Source: Linnemannia hyalina
Lineage: Eukaryota; Mortierellomycota; Mortierellomycetes; Mortierellales; Mortierellaceae
Assembly (NCBI GenBank): GCA_019671135.1
Contig: JAHRHY010000011.1
Location: 992,001-1,056,000, forward strand
DNA: 64,000 nucleotides
Direction of reading: 5' to 3'
Part shown: piece by piece, positions 12,136-24,305 of the stretch
Layout: every line of letters begins with the position of its first letter
Position numbering within the stretch: the first letter of the stretch is position 1
The notes under the pieces: model-generated
The model's database searches: none
Told to the model about the DNA's origin: nothing
Seen by the model: only the letters and a program-made list of their open reading frames with translations
Made by a program: the position numbers and the translations under genes

Positions 12136-14280
12136 TTAGGCGTAGATCGCACCTCTCCAACCAGCGCCGTCATCCATACGGTCCACCATCAAACCATCCT
12201 TGCGCTCGTTAAAGGCCCGGTTCTGGTGCTCGGCTGGAATGCGATCCATGCTCTCGCGGGGAGGTGGTGTCTGCATCATGCCAAGCATAGGGGGTGGAGT
12301 ACCGGCCATCATCCCGGGGAAGGTACCGTAGGGTGCGGAGGCACGGTTGTTGTTGGGCATTCCTGGGTATTGGTTCGGCATTGGTGAGCGGAAAACGGGT
12401 GCGCCGACCATCGACTGCCCATGTGGCGACAACGGCTGTTTGTTCTCGCTCTGAGCACGACCCCATGAAAGGCGGACACGGGAGTTGCCGATTTGGTAGC
12501 CGTTCATCTGAGAGATGGCCATCTCAGCACTCTGGCGGTGAACAAACTGGACAAAGCCACAGCCCTTTCCTGGAGGGATTTTGACATAAGTGATCTCCCC
12601 AAAGACTGCAAAGACATTCCTGAGTTCATCCTCGTGGCTGACTCCTGAGAGGCCTCCGACAAAGACGGTTGTGTTGTTGGGGTCGTTAAACTGGTTGGCG
12701 GGTTGCTGGGGACTTGTCGCCTGCAGGGGAGAGGTGAATCCAAAGTTGCCCTGAGCCATGCCCATGTTAACGTTCATGCCACTCATACCGCCCATGCCGG
12801 CAATGGGTCCGGGACCAGGACCGACACCAGCCATTCCGCCAGAGGGCGTCTTGTTTTTGGGAGTCGCCATCGAGATCCTGATAGGACGGCTTCCACAATA
12901 GACACCTTGCATCTCATGAAGAGCACGCAGCTGCTCACTCTCGTCGCCAAACCGAACAAAGCCATAGCCTATGATAAGAAAAAAGCAGCGGCGTTAGTGT
13001 TGGGTATCGCGGTTGGGCGGCCAATTTATCAGAACATCCAATGCGAGCTTATTCCATACCTCGCGAGATTCCGGTGGTGGCGTCGGTCATGATCTTTGCG
13101 GACCTGCATGACATGTATCTCTCTTGGAACTTTGTCTATTAGCGAGAAAAGAAGACCGGACGATAGAACAAATGCGGGTACATGAGTAAACAATGAGGAA
13201 AACAGAGTGAACATGGCTGAACTGCTCCACAGCCAGGCTTTGGGTTGTTGCAAACAAAAGACATCAGTAACAAAAAAATGAAAGATTGCTTACCACTAGC
13301 ATGAACTCTGTGACCTCAGGGGACAAGTCTCCAACGAAGACGGAGAACTCTTGAGTGGCACCAGGTCCTCTATGAAGACAAAATAACAACGAAGACGAGC
13401 GCACAGTTAGTCCATTGTAGAAAGCAGGACTTTGTCCGCTCCAAGGTAATCGCCACAGTTGTTGTTGTTGATATCGACATCGACTTCGACTTACGCGACC
13501 GAGGCCATGCCTCCGCCAGAAGCCCAGTTCAGCTTGAAAACCTTGTTTGTTCCGGGAATCAGCATGCCGTTGAGTGTGGTAATAGCCTTGACTGCGGCTG
13601 CAGGACTGGACAACTCGACAAAACAGTAGCCAGCGCTTGCACTAAAAAATGTTGATGGAAGTAAATGAGGAAGGCGCATGAGCATTGCAAACCACAGAGT
13701 CTGCTGTTTTTGTTTTTGTTTCTGTTTGTTGTTGTTTGCATGGTCATAGTGACAGCATGATGCAGTTTAGTGTCGTTACCCTGTGTACTTGTCGCGAATC
13801 ATCTTGACGGAGACCTGTTCGCCCGCGCTATACCAAGTGCCTCGAATCCAGTTTTCGTCCATCCAAGGCTCGAGTTCTCCCATCCTATAACGGAAAAACA
13901 ACGATCAGAGTGTTAATTACTTGCATCCATGTTTTTGGTGCTTAGCCTCCTTGGGACAAGGAAAAGGAGAGCGGTTAGGGATAACCGGACTAGCCCATCC
14001 TGTTGAAGGATAGCGCAAGGGAAAGACAACGCAATATGCTGTGGGCTTACCAAAGCGATGTACGCATATCAGCATTGCTATATCCAGGCTGCTGCTGGGG
14101 GTGCTGCTGCTGGACTTGATGTTGCTGAAGGTGCTGCTGCTGCTGCTGTTGCTGAAGGTGTTGGTGGAGGTTGGGCTGCTGTGGATGCTGAAGGGGTTGA
14201 TGGAGCTGCTGCTGCTGTTGATGCTGCTGCTGCTGGTGCTGCTGCTGGTGCTGAACAGCGAGCTGGTCGTAAAATGCCAT
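12136..14280 (-). CDS. Three-RRM RNA-binding protein of the Nam8/TIA-1 family
   Basis: RNA-binding protein of the group including yeast Nam8 (U1 snRNP), Ngr1, S. pombe Csx1 and animal TIA-1. Six exons on the minus strand: 14051-14280, 13780-13884, 13495-13641, 13294-13369, 13060-13135, 12136-12968; 488 residues. Exon 1 encodes a Gln/His-rich head (residues 1-76). RRM1 (about 77-156) has LWMGEL and GYCFVEL; RRM2 (about 170-250) has VFVGDL and GYGFVRF; RRM3 (about 311-382) has VFVGGL and GCGFVQF. The Met/Gly/Pro-rich linker and tail are low complexity. Introns interrupt RRM1 and RRM2, so no single open frame shows the whole protein. Whether it acts in splicing or mRNA stability cannot be decided here. 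Confidence 0.92.
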
Positions 14281-17200
14281 TGTTGACTTAAAAGAAGTGT
14301 GAAGGATATGTGTGTAGGAAGAAAGAACAGAGAAGTGGCCGAGGTATTAAGGAAAAAGGCGAATGAAGGGTACTGATAAGCGTGGTATTGTTGGTGTGCT
14401 ATTAAGTGAGAGAAAAGTATGCAGTGAAGACAAAAAAAAAGTACAAGGAGAGAAGTAGATGAAGAGAAGATGGACACAGTGGATGATGAGAGTGTGAGAA
14501 AAAGGGGAAAGAGAGAGAGAGAGAGAAAGGGGAGAAATGGAAGAAGGTGGGAGAGGAGGAGATGATGAGAATGATGGCGGGAAAGGATGATGATGATGAG
14601 AGCAAAGACTAAAGGAGGAAAGGAAGGAGGGGATATGGATATGTGATATTGATGTGGATGGATGAGGGAGGGAGTGAGAGAAAAGGGCTTGGCTTAATGA
14701 ATAACGTGCTGCGGGCATACATAAAAAATTGATAGGCACTAATACACACACACACAACGCACTCTTTTGTCAGTCTGCACTGCACACTCTTGCACACATG
14801 CACATGTATTACATGGAGAGAGGATCGATGTCGTCTATCCGTCCCATGTTTTGTTCAAGCCATCTGTTCGCAGCCATTGAAGGATGGAAAAGGGCGTGTT
14901 TACCATGGGAGTGGTTGGTCCTCTGCCCGCAAAAGGTAAAGGGAGAGAGGGGAAGAGGGAGAGAAAAGAGAGAGAGCGCTGTGCCTGAGCCTGTTGATTC
15001 GATTGATCAAAATGAATGCCAGTGTTCTTGGTGGCGTCATTTTGAAGGGAAGAAAAAAAGATCTCTTGTTGGCTCCAACTCACAGGAACAGTAGCAAACA
15101 ACAGATCTCGATTCGCTGAATCTGAATTGACAGCCTCCCTACTCTCTCACACCCACACCATAATTCACTACGTACGCTTCATCCTCTTCTCCTCGAACAA
15201 TTATATCGTCCATCCATCATCCCCCATCCCTCCCTCCCCCCCATCTACTCCCTTCTTCCTCTCTTCTTTGGACTAGTTTTCTTTTTCTTCGGAGAAAAGT
15301 TGAGACGACGGCAACATAAAACCAAGCTTGGAGGCAATAACTCTCTATGTCTCGAACACCGATTATTAGTATTGTTCTGTTGTCCTTTGGTTTTCACTTC
15401 CTGTTGCCAGAACAGATGCGACCATCTCTTAGCCTTATGTATTTGTAGGCGAAGAATAAAGATTGCGGTGCGATCATTTGTCCATAAGAAGTCTACCTGG
15501 TCAGCTTGTCTGAATCTAATCTACCTATTCCGAAACAATCGTGTGCCACAAGTCCATCTTCAATTGCCAACTTGCATTATGGCTCAAGAAGTGAATCAAC
15601 GGTTACATGTCATCCTGAAACTGAAGGTGACATCGAACGGTTACCAATTGAGTATGCATGAGCCAGCTATGTATCCATGACTTCTTTCAACAAAGCAGCT
15701 ATGCCATGTTCTACAATTTGACAGTTCTGTTTTTTTGACCAATTCCCTGTCGAGTAAAAAGTTGGTGGCGTTATCAAGGGCCATCGCAATCATTTAGCCA
15801 CCAAGTCTTTTGTTGTGCTTATTTTCCGGTGGTGCGATCTACCTGTGGAGGAGACTTGCAAGGAAGACTGGTTGGAGCACAGTAGCCGATACAAAACACA
15901 TCAACAAACTCAGAGCAGTCAAAAAAAAAAAAAACGACATCGATAGGGCACCGGTTTGTGCTCAGTGTAGTTGTTACTCCAACTCGCAAGGTATGAAAAA
16001 TATGAATGAGAGTGCACGCGCGCATATCAACAACAGGAACTGCAACAAAAAACAAAAAAAAAAAAAGTTACGAAAATATCCCATCACATAGGCCCGCCCG
16101 TGGTCCTGTCAATAGTAAGGAAAATGCCCGTGGGTCGTATTACGAGGAGATGGGAATTGATGTTGCTCAGCAATTATCCAGTTGTCGTACAAGAAAACAA
16201 AACTCCATCAGGGTGGATAAAAGACGGCCTTATTTTTCTTCAGGGCGCCGAAAGAAATGAAAGCCCGAACACACCTCGAGAAACGGCAAGGGCTGAAATG
16301 AGGACCCAGCGGCTTGTCAACGATGGTTCTTATGGCCATGAACCACAATGAGAGTTGGTGGGGGGAGGCCAGAAATGGACAGCAAATTTCGCACAAGGTT
16401 GAAGCGCAAGAGTAATGCAAAAAGACGGTTGGATATGTCGCGCGTAAAGTGAAGGGGACTTCGCCGGCCAGGATGAGTGAAGACGACGAAAAAATAATCA
16501 TCCCACTTCTCGCCAGCCAATGGAGTTCGCTCGATGAAGCAGGGCCATTTCAATCGTGTGTAACGTTCGTATGGTGTTGTTGGACATGTATGTAAAGTAA
16601 ATAAATACACAAGGCAGGATTGTTTGAACGAATTGTTGCTCACTTCTGATTGGGTTCGAACGACGTGTGGCATTTTTCTGACTTTATTTTTCTGACATGG
16701 TGCCTGAGTTGAACGACATAGTGTGAAAAGAGAGGCGAGAAAGGCGGCAGGCTGCTGATCGGCCTAACCTGACCCCCTCATTAGTTCTCGTAAGCGGCTG
16801 CATTGGTTTCCCATCGAGATGAGAATGCGCTTTCACTTGAAAGCTCTTAATGGCCTAATAATCAAACTAAAAAGGGCCCACCTTACTCTTTCAGAAGTGA
16901 TCGGATGATCGATGCGGATGGAGCTTGACGGTTGAGTTCAGGAAAGGAGTTGTCGATTGCGAAAGACTGGAGAAAAGAGTTAATGAAGTGGAATGTTTAA
17001 AAGAAAAAAATAGTGCAGTGCAGCAGACATAAAGAGCAAGAAGTAAGAAGGAGCAAACAGGCCACTTCACCCTCCACAAATCGGCTCCTCTTTCTACGGA
17101 CAAATACATTGTCGCGTGTATTGAGAATGTATTGAATAAGACATATCTGAGTGGATCCAAGAAAGAAGACTGGCTTTGAAATGAGACATTGACCAGCGCG

Positions 17201-18755
17201 TGTCAATACTGCGGTGGTCGCGTCGACATGTATATTTGGCTGTTGGTGGTTTGTTGAGCTGGCCGTCATTCAAAGTGAGCAGCCGAGAAAAGTCCAAGTC
17301 CGCCCCGCATGCTCGCAAAGGCGGGAAGAGAGAAAAGGAATTGGACTCATGATGGCAAAGAAGTACATACTACATACCCATTCTTGTACCATTCATTCAT
17401 ACCATACCACTGAATGAGGGTATCCTGTATCTCAGTCGCACCCTCTTCATTTCGATGCTCAATCATCATTCACAGTTGCATCCATCTGCCTTCCTTTCAG
17501 CAGCAAGACAGACAGACAGACAAAAACAGACAATCCTCGCTGTTGTCGTTGTATCGCACTCCCAACGAGCCAATCCAATGAACATGACGACAGCGCAGGG
17601 GCTGACCGAGCAAAGAAGAAGCGAAGCAAAGCATCGACCATCTGACAAAGAACAAGTCTACTTGTCCTGTGTTTTTTTTGGCTGTTGTTGTTGGGCAAAT
17701 GAGTGGACACAATAGAAAGAAGAAAAACAGATGGGCGGGTAGATAGACAGCCCTGCATTGCTGTTGCTGTTGACTTCTTCCGCTCCACCACTTATTCCTG
17801 CCGCTGTCTCTGTCATCGCAAACCTTTGTTTTTTCCTGCTTTGCACTTTTCTCACACCCTTCATCGTTCATTGATTTTTTTTCTCGGCACGACCATCACC
17901 CGTGTCCTTCCTTCAGCCTCGTTATCTTTCGCGCTAGTTCCCTCTTGTTAGTTTACCCATTGCCAACCCCCTGACGAAACTCAGGGATCAACCATGCTGG
18001 TCGAATGTTGTCCCCTATGGCTTTTGTTAGTGGGATAAAGACTAGTTTGCTCTCGCTGAATGCCGTTCTACATGTCCGCCATTGAACTCTCTTTGTCAGT
18101 TCAGTTGGAAGCTGTCGGTTCCGTCAGATGCCCTTTCACACTGCTCTCAACTCGAAAAAAGACAAAATGTAAAAAAGGGCTCGCAACACCTTGCACCTTG
18201 CAGCTTTGCCTTCACGCTTTTCACCTTATTCTTCTTTGCTCTGTGGACTTTGTCTATCCGTTTCTAACCAACAGCAAACCACCCATTGCTCTCTCTCCTT
18301 CACTCCTTCCCCCATTCCCTCTCCACTTACTCGTGCCAGCCTTACCTGCCCGCCTCCTCTTTCCTCCTGTCTTGACACTCATTATTTATACACCTCTCTC
18401 CTTCTTTTCTCTCTTTCGTTTTTCTTCAGATACCCTCAGTTTCTCTTCCCCGAGTCTCCTCATTCCTTCATTGTCCCCTTCCCTTCCTTCCTTTCATTCA
18501 TCTCCTCACCTCTCCTCGACTCATCTCATCTCTTCCTTCTTCCTTTTCTTTAATTATCTCCGACACTCCCCTTTCGTGTGACTGACACTCTATCCTCTCC
18601 ACCAACCGCCACTCCTTACTACTTCTTTTCTCCACGAACCTGAGGAACTCCGCATCCACCACCACCCACTCCACCTTTCGAGACTCCTCCTCTTCGCTCC
18701 TTCCCTCCACACCCGCTCCTTTCTTCTCCCCTTTTCTTTACACAAATACACCAGA
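14281..18755. other. Long intergenic region between divergent RRM and ABC transporter genes
   Basis: No gene supported in 4.5 kb between two genes transcribed away from each other. The RRM-gene side (14300-14700) and the transporter side (18280-18755) are C/T-rich on the coding strand, like other leaders here. The middle has scattered short frames without codon bias. Confidence 0.5.
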
Positions 18756-21700
18756 ATGCGGTTTCACTTATCTGTGGCCGCTGTTTTGGCCGTGGCTAGC
18801 CTGATCTCTGCCCAGTCAACAGGCGTACAACCCACGGTTACTACCACCGTAACCGCCACAGTCACAGCTCCAACCACGCCAACAGGCACACCATCAACAT
18901 GTCAGCCCGCCTTCGACTGCTCAAAAGAGGTATGCATCATATCAACAACAACAACAATAGCAACAGCAACAACAGCAATGCTCTTTTTCTTTTCGTTTCA
19001 AACGACGGCATATTGTGTTGCATTTGAACGAATGGATTTTGCTGACCAGAGGGTTTCTATTGAATACTTTATTCTACTTTAGCCATGTGTGAACAGCGGT
19101 GTGTGTGGTCCTAATAAGCAATGCAAGTGTCTGCCGGGTTTTGGTGGACCTGACTGCAGTCTTATGTCGTGTGGTTCGCCACTCCAGGAGATCTCGCAAC
19201 GTCCCACAGTTGTAGCTGGTTCAAGCTGTGCAACCTGTGACGAGGGATTCGGCGGAGCCAACTGCAACGGTAAGTAACGGAATAGGCACTATTGTTTACA
19301 ACTCAACAAAAAAAAAAAAAGAACCACCACCACAACGACAACAGACATGACAATGAAGTAGGGTGTGTATTGCGCTAAGGAATGTTGTTGAAAGGACTCA
19401 ACGGCTAAGAACAGCACACCTCCCGTTTTTTGCGACCGTGCTTGAATACGATAGTATGCGAGACAGATGCCGCCTGTGCAGCAGATACTTCGCGCCCGCC
19501 AATGTTTGGCGACGAAAAGATGGTCTGCAACAAGAATCCCGAGATCTTTTACAACGCCTTCATGACTTGCGACGTCAACACCCCACAGCTGGCAGCACTC
19601 TTCCCAGGAGGCTACTCGCTGTCCCTTGACCTGGATGTCATAAACAAGACCATCAAGGCTCAGCTGTGGATGGACAACAACGAACAGTTTTTCTGTGACA
19701 TTGGGTCCTGTAATGTCGCCACGACGGACCTCGAAGGGAAGATCTCGACATCATGGGATTGCCCCGACCTCAAGTGCACCTGCATCACCACCCCCACAAA
19801 GCTGTGCGGTGGTATCCCCACCCCCGCCAAAATCGACCTTAAATCAACCATCGCCCAACTGACAGGACCATTCGCTCTGAACTGCCCTCACAACAGCACG
19901 ACTTGCACGTTCAGAATTGCAGCGCTTGATGGACTCCTCCCCAATGGTCTTGAGATGGTCAACTGCAAGTCAGGAGAGTGTGTCTACCCCTTGGAGATGA
20001 CATCTTCGATCACCGCCCTCAAGAAGACCATGCCCGTTGGTGTCATTGTCTGCCTCTGTATCCTTGGTGCTTTGGTCCTCTTCCTCATCGTTGTCTGCTC
20101 GATCGCCAAGAGAAACCAGATTATTCTCAGTCGTACTCCTTACACTCTCGACAATGAGGCTGCCTCACTCGAGTTCCGCAATGTCGGCTATACCCTCAAC
20201 AAAGATGGACTCGAGATTCTCAAGGGCATTTCAGGATCGGCTCCCGCTGGTGTTGTCTTGGCTGTCATGGGTCCCTCAGGAGCTGGTAAATCGACTTTGG
20301 TGGATATTTTGGCCGGCAAGCGTAAGGACGGCAAGGTTTCTGGCCATATTCTGTTGAACGGCAAGCAGGTGCACGAGAGCGAGATCCGTCGTGCTGTTGG
20401 ATTTGTTGACCAGGAAGATACCCTGCCCGCCTCCCAGACTGTCTGGGAAGCCGTTCTCTTTTCTGCCATGCTCCGTCTTCCTGAGGCCATGCCCATCCAT
20501 CGTGTCCACGAGCGTGTTGCCGAGGTTATTGAAATGCTGGGATTGACACACTGCAAGGACCGCCGAATCGGAAACGTTACTGCCCGTGGGATCTCTGGAG
20601 GAGAGAAGCGCCGTGTCTCGATTGCCCTTGAGTTGATTACCCGTCCTCCAATCCTGATCCTAGACGAACCCACCTCTGGACTCGACTCTTACAGCGCCCA
20701 CATGGTTGTCCAGCAGCTCTGCAAACTGGCTGCCAGCAAGACCACCACTGTTATCATGACCATTCACCAGCCCCGCTCGGATATTTTCTACATGTTTGAC
20801 CAGACTTTGGTTGTCAGCAAGGGAACTTGCCTTTACTTTGGACCTACGGACACTGCTGCCGACTATTTCCAACGCCGTGGATTGATCTGCCCTCCCAACT
20901 ACAACATTGCCGATTACTTGCTGGATATCGCCATGGACCAGGAGCTTGTTGCGGAGGCCGAGAAGGCCGGTGGACTGGCCTCGGGACATCAGGCTCACCT
21001 GGGCGGCGGAAACGTAGTCTCTCGCCGCGGCGGCGCCAACACCAACGGCAACACCAGCGAGATTACGCGCACTTCGGATGACCGTTCGTACGAGACCTCT
21101 GTCCGGATGGAGGGGATGGGTTCCACGGGTTCGTCCACTGCCTCGCTCTCGGATTCGACCACGCAGAAGAAACAAAAGACCGTCTACCCTACCAGTTTCT
21201 TGACCCAGCTCCGTGTCATCATGCTTCGCAGCTTCCAAACCTTGATCCGCAACAAGTCGCTCTTGGTCCTTCATTTCGCAGTCGCCATTGTCCTGGGAGT
21301 GTTTGTCGGAGGATTATATTTTAACGTGCCCATGGACTTGGCTGGTTTCCAGAACCGTGCCGGATCCCTTTTCTTCATGCTCGCCCTCCTCGGCTTCAGC
21401 AGCATCTCTGCCCTAGGAGCCTTCACCGATACCCGCACCCTCTTTGTCAAGGAGCGTTCCAACGGATACTACCCACCCCTGCCCTTCATCATCTCGACGC
21501 TACTGTTCGATCTCATCCCTCTCCGTATCGTCCCCGCTATCCTGATGGGTTCTGTCTCCTACTTTATGATAGGTCTCTACGCCGATGTTGAGACGTTCTT
21601 CAAGTTCCTGTTGATCCTCGTCCTCTTCAACGTCGCCACCGCCATGTTCTGCCTCGTTATTGCTGCTGGAGTCCGCGCTACAGGAGTCGCATCCCTCGCC

Positions 21701-22030
21701 TCTTCCATCGTCATGTTGTTCATGATGTTGTTCGGAGGCTTCTTGATCAACACGAAACAAATTCCCAAGGCCCTCACCTGGATCCAGTACCTTTCCATGT
21801 TCAAGTACGGTTTCGAGGCTCTGGCCGTCAACGAGGTCGCCAAGACTCAACTGATCGACAACATCCAGGGCGTTGCCTTCAACGTGCCCGGTTCGTTGAT
21901 TCTCCAGAAACTCTTTGGTTTCGATCTGACTGGCTTCTGGAAGAACATGATCTTTTTGATCGGCTACAATGTCCTCTTCATCGCTGCCTTCTGGGCCATC
22001 GTCAGCTTTCGTCTCAAGGAGCGCAAGTAA
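18756..22030 (+). CDS. ADP1: EGF-containing ABCG half-transporter, Adp1 type
   Basis: Membrane ATP-binding cassette half-transporter with the layout of yeast Adp1. Exons 18756-18929, 19083-19269 and 19455-22030 give 978 residues. The order is signal peptide (about 1-19), Thr/Pro-rich stretch, a Cys-rich EGF-like segment (PCVNSGVCGPNKQC, CLPGFGGPDC), a Cys-rich lumenal region, and a membrane segment at about 316-336. The cytosolic nucleotide-binding domain follows, with Walker A GPSGAGKST at about 393-401, signature ISGGEKRR at 500, Walker B LILDEP and the SGLDS loop at about 521-531. A Ser/Gly-rich linker leads to a C-terminal membrane domain (about 710-975) with roughly six helices. The domain order NBD then TMD is ABCG-type. 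Substrate unknown; half-transporters usually dimerise. Confidence 0.95.
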
Positions 22031-24305
22031 TTTAAAACTTGTGGGTAGTGTACAAAAATCGCGCGCACGGGAAGTAGTAATAGTGGATAGAAGGGTTTCT
22101 TCATTACAGCATCTGTATGATAATAATAATAATAATAATAATAACTCTACTAAAGGCATCAGGAATTACGTGTACAATACTTCTTTGTCCAGTGATCCGG
22201 ACAATATCATTCCTTGATGGGGTATTAGTCGAAACTTGAGCGTTGATGGCGGAGAAAGGCCCTGGCGCCTTCCAACATTGACAGACTTTTAACACAAGCT
22301 AGGTCGTGTTGGTTGAGGAAGGGTGCAGCTTTTTTCCTGAACATCCACCGAAATTGCTTGGACAAAGTCGCCTCCTTGCTCATCTGTCTTGATGGGTGCG
22401 AGCTGAGAAGGCGGCGCGTGTCGATCGTAACTAGGGGTCACGAGGACGCGTTGAACGGACAGACGCGTTTCGATTGAGACAAGAGGGGACTGCATGTGAT
22501 TCCTTAGACGTTGCACCGAGACAAACGCGTCTTTATCAGCTATCAATGACCAATGATATGACGGCAACGCGTTGTCACTTGCCACAATAGACACGTAAAC
22601 ATAGGGTCCCTCTTTCCCCACCTTTCTTCTATCCTTTCGTATTTTCTTTCTCCTTTCTTTCCTTTCTTTCTTTCCTTCCTCCCTTCCCACCCTCTCTCTT
22701 TCCTTCCTTCCTTTCTTTATACTCCCGTCCGCCTTTTGTTCTTTACTGTGCCACATGTATTTTTCTGTCTATCTTACTATCTTGGTTCTCCTACCCTCTC
22801 ACGCCTCGATCCCCGTGCGACCCAAGACCCTCCACTCCCACCCACCCACACATCCAACACTCGAGTCGTCATGCAAGAAGGCCTCTTCACCAATCAACCA
22901 AGTCACCCCGCCGTCTGCAACGAGTTCGGAACAAGGACGATAAAGAGAAAAAAAGAACGAAGAGACAAGTAGTCGTTCACCAACAAGGGCATGTAATAAA
23001 TGCTAGAGAAAATGTCGTTTAATAAAGAAGAGAAGAGTAACTTGTGAAGAAAGAACCTTCGCCATTTTTGCGTGCACGTGCCCCATGGGCCATAAAAGAC
23101 GCGAAAACTGTCTTTCTTCTTCACTCTTCTTCAGCCTCCTTCCATGGCACCTGCTTCTACCGTTTGAATACCACTCGCTGCTTCAGCCGACACCCGGTAC
23201 AAAAAAAATGTTCCCTTCAAGAAACTGGGAAAGCAAGAGGGTGCTTGTGCTTGGCGCTGTTCCCTTTTCATGATTTCTCGCGTCTGTTCCCTCTCTTCTT
23301 TTTTTTTTCTTGAGGGTGCACGCATTGTTTTGTGTACTTTCCTTCCTTGCGTTTTCTGTGGGATACGCGTTTACGTTCGCCTTTTTTTTTTGTTTCTTTT
23401 TTCTTCTTCCACATTCTCTTCCTACGTTCTCCTAGTCGCCACGATTACATCATATCACACGCGACAAAACAAGGGAGAACAGCTAGAGACTTAGTGGCGC
23501 AAACTTCATACTAACCAGAAAACTTTTTTTTTCGTCTACGTATCACCGTATCACTTTAGTGACAAGAGGGTGTCGAGAGGGGACCTAAAGGAGTCAAGGC
23601 CCCCCTCCCCCTCATACCTAAGTGTCCATAATCCCGACTTGGCGTCGGTGGCCCTTTGGCCATGTCAAAGGTGTGGGTGCGCCGCATGCTGGTCAGCTTG
23701 AGGCCTCTGGACCTCCCAGCACTGGAATATGCTGTTGGAGGAAGACGCAATAAGGGTGATAATCCTAACCTTCGTTTTTTAGGATGAGGTCGCAGACATA
23801 ACGGGATTCTGAGGGCTCAGTAAGGCATCGCGGTAATCGTAGGGTCGCGGGCTACTAACGAGTCGCGGGAATCAAATGGGTCGCGAGATCATGGGCTTGA
23901 GGGATAATTATGTGCCCGCCAATACTAATGGCGCACTGATAGGGACGCGGGCTCACTTAACTTATGATGGCGCCACAATTTTTCTTTAACAACATTGGCA
24001 TTGGGACAACCGAGGGCAAACATTCGCCTATGATGCCACTTGTTCTGAGTCACTTCGTTCCCTTGCGAACTGTACGCGCTTTTTTGATGCTTGGAAAAAT
24101 TTGCGCTTGTTTTCTTTTGTGGCATATCTGGTGGACATGCACAGAATTACCGTGAGCGTGTTTGAAAAATCGACAGACGTTTTCACTAACCAACCAACCA
24201 ATCAACACGAAACAAAACGAAACGAAAACGAACAAAAAAAAAGTCCCTCAACTGAACCAAGTGCCAAATGATCAAGCAGGAAAGGGCGGTATCTGTAAAA
24301 GTGTA
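22031..24305. other. Intergenic between convergent ABC transporter and BET4
   Basis: Holds a (TAA)n microsatellite at about 22120-22144, a C/T-rich block near 22610-22720, and at about 23575-23960 a segment of different, GC-richer composition with degenerate 17-18-bp repeats. No gene is supported. Confidence 0.5.
23828..23898. repeat. Degenerate 17-18-bp repeats with a tcgcgg core
   Basis: The core tcgcgg or tcgcga starts at 23828, 23845, 23863 and 23881, spaced 17, 18 and 18 bp, with partly conserved bases between (often ending ggg). This may be a decayed minisatellite or a cluster of protein-binding sites. Confidence 0.6.

Noticed and set aside
16620..16670. Possible tRNA based on a gggttcgaac box-B-like sequence
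   Set aside because: No acceptor stem or anticodon arm can be folded around it.
23556..23750. 64-codon minus-strand frame in the GC-richer island
   Set aside because: Low-complexity Pro/Arg/Gly/Thr content, no recognisable domain, and no start context.
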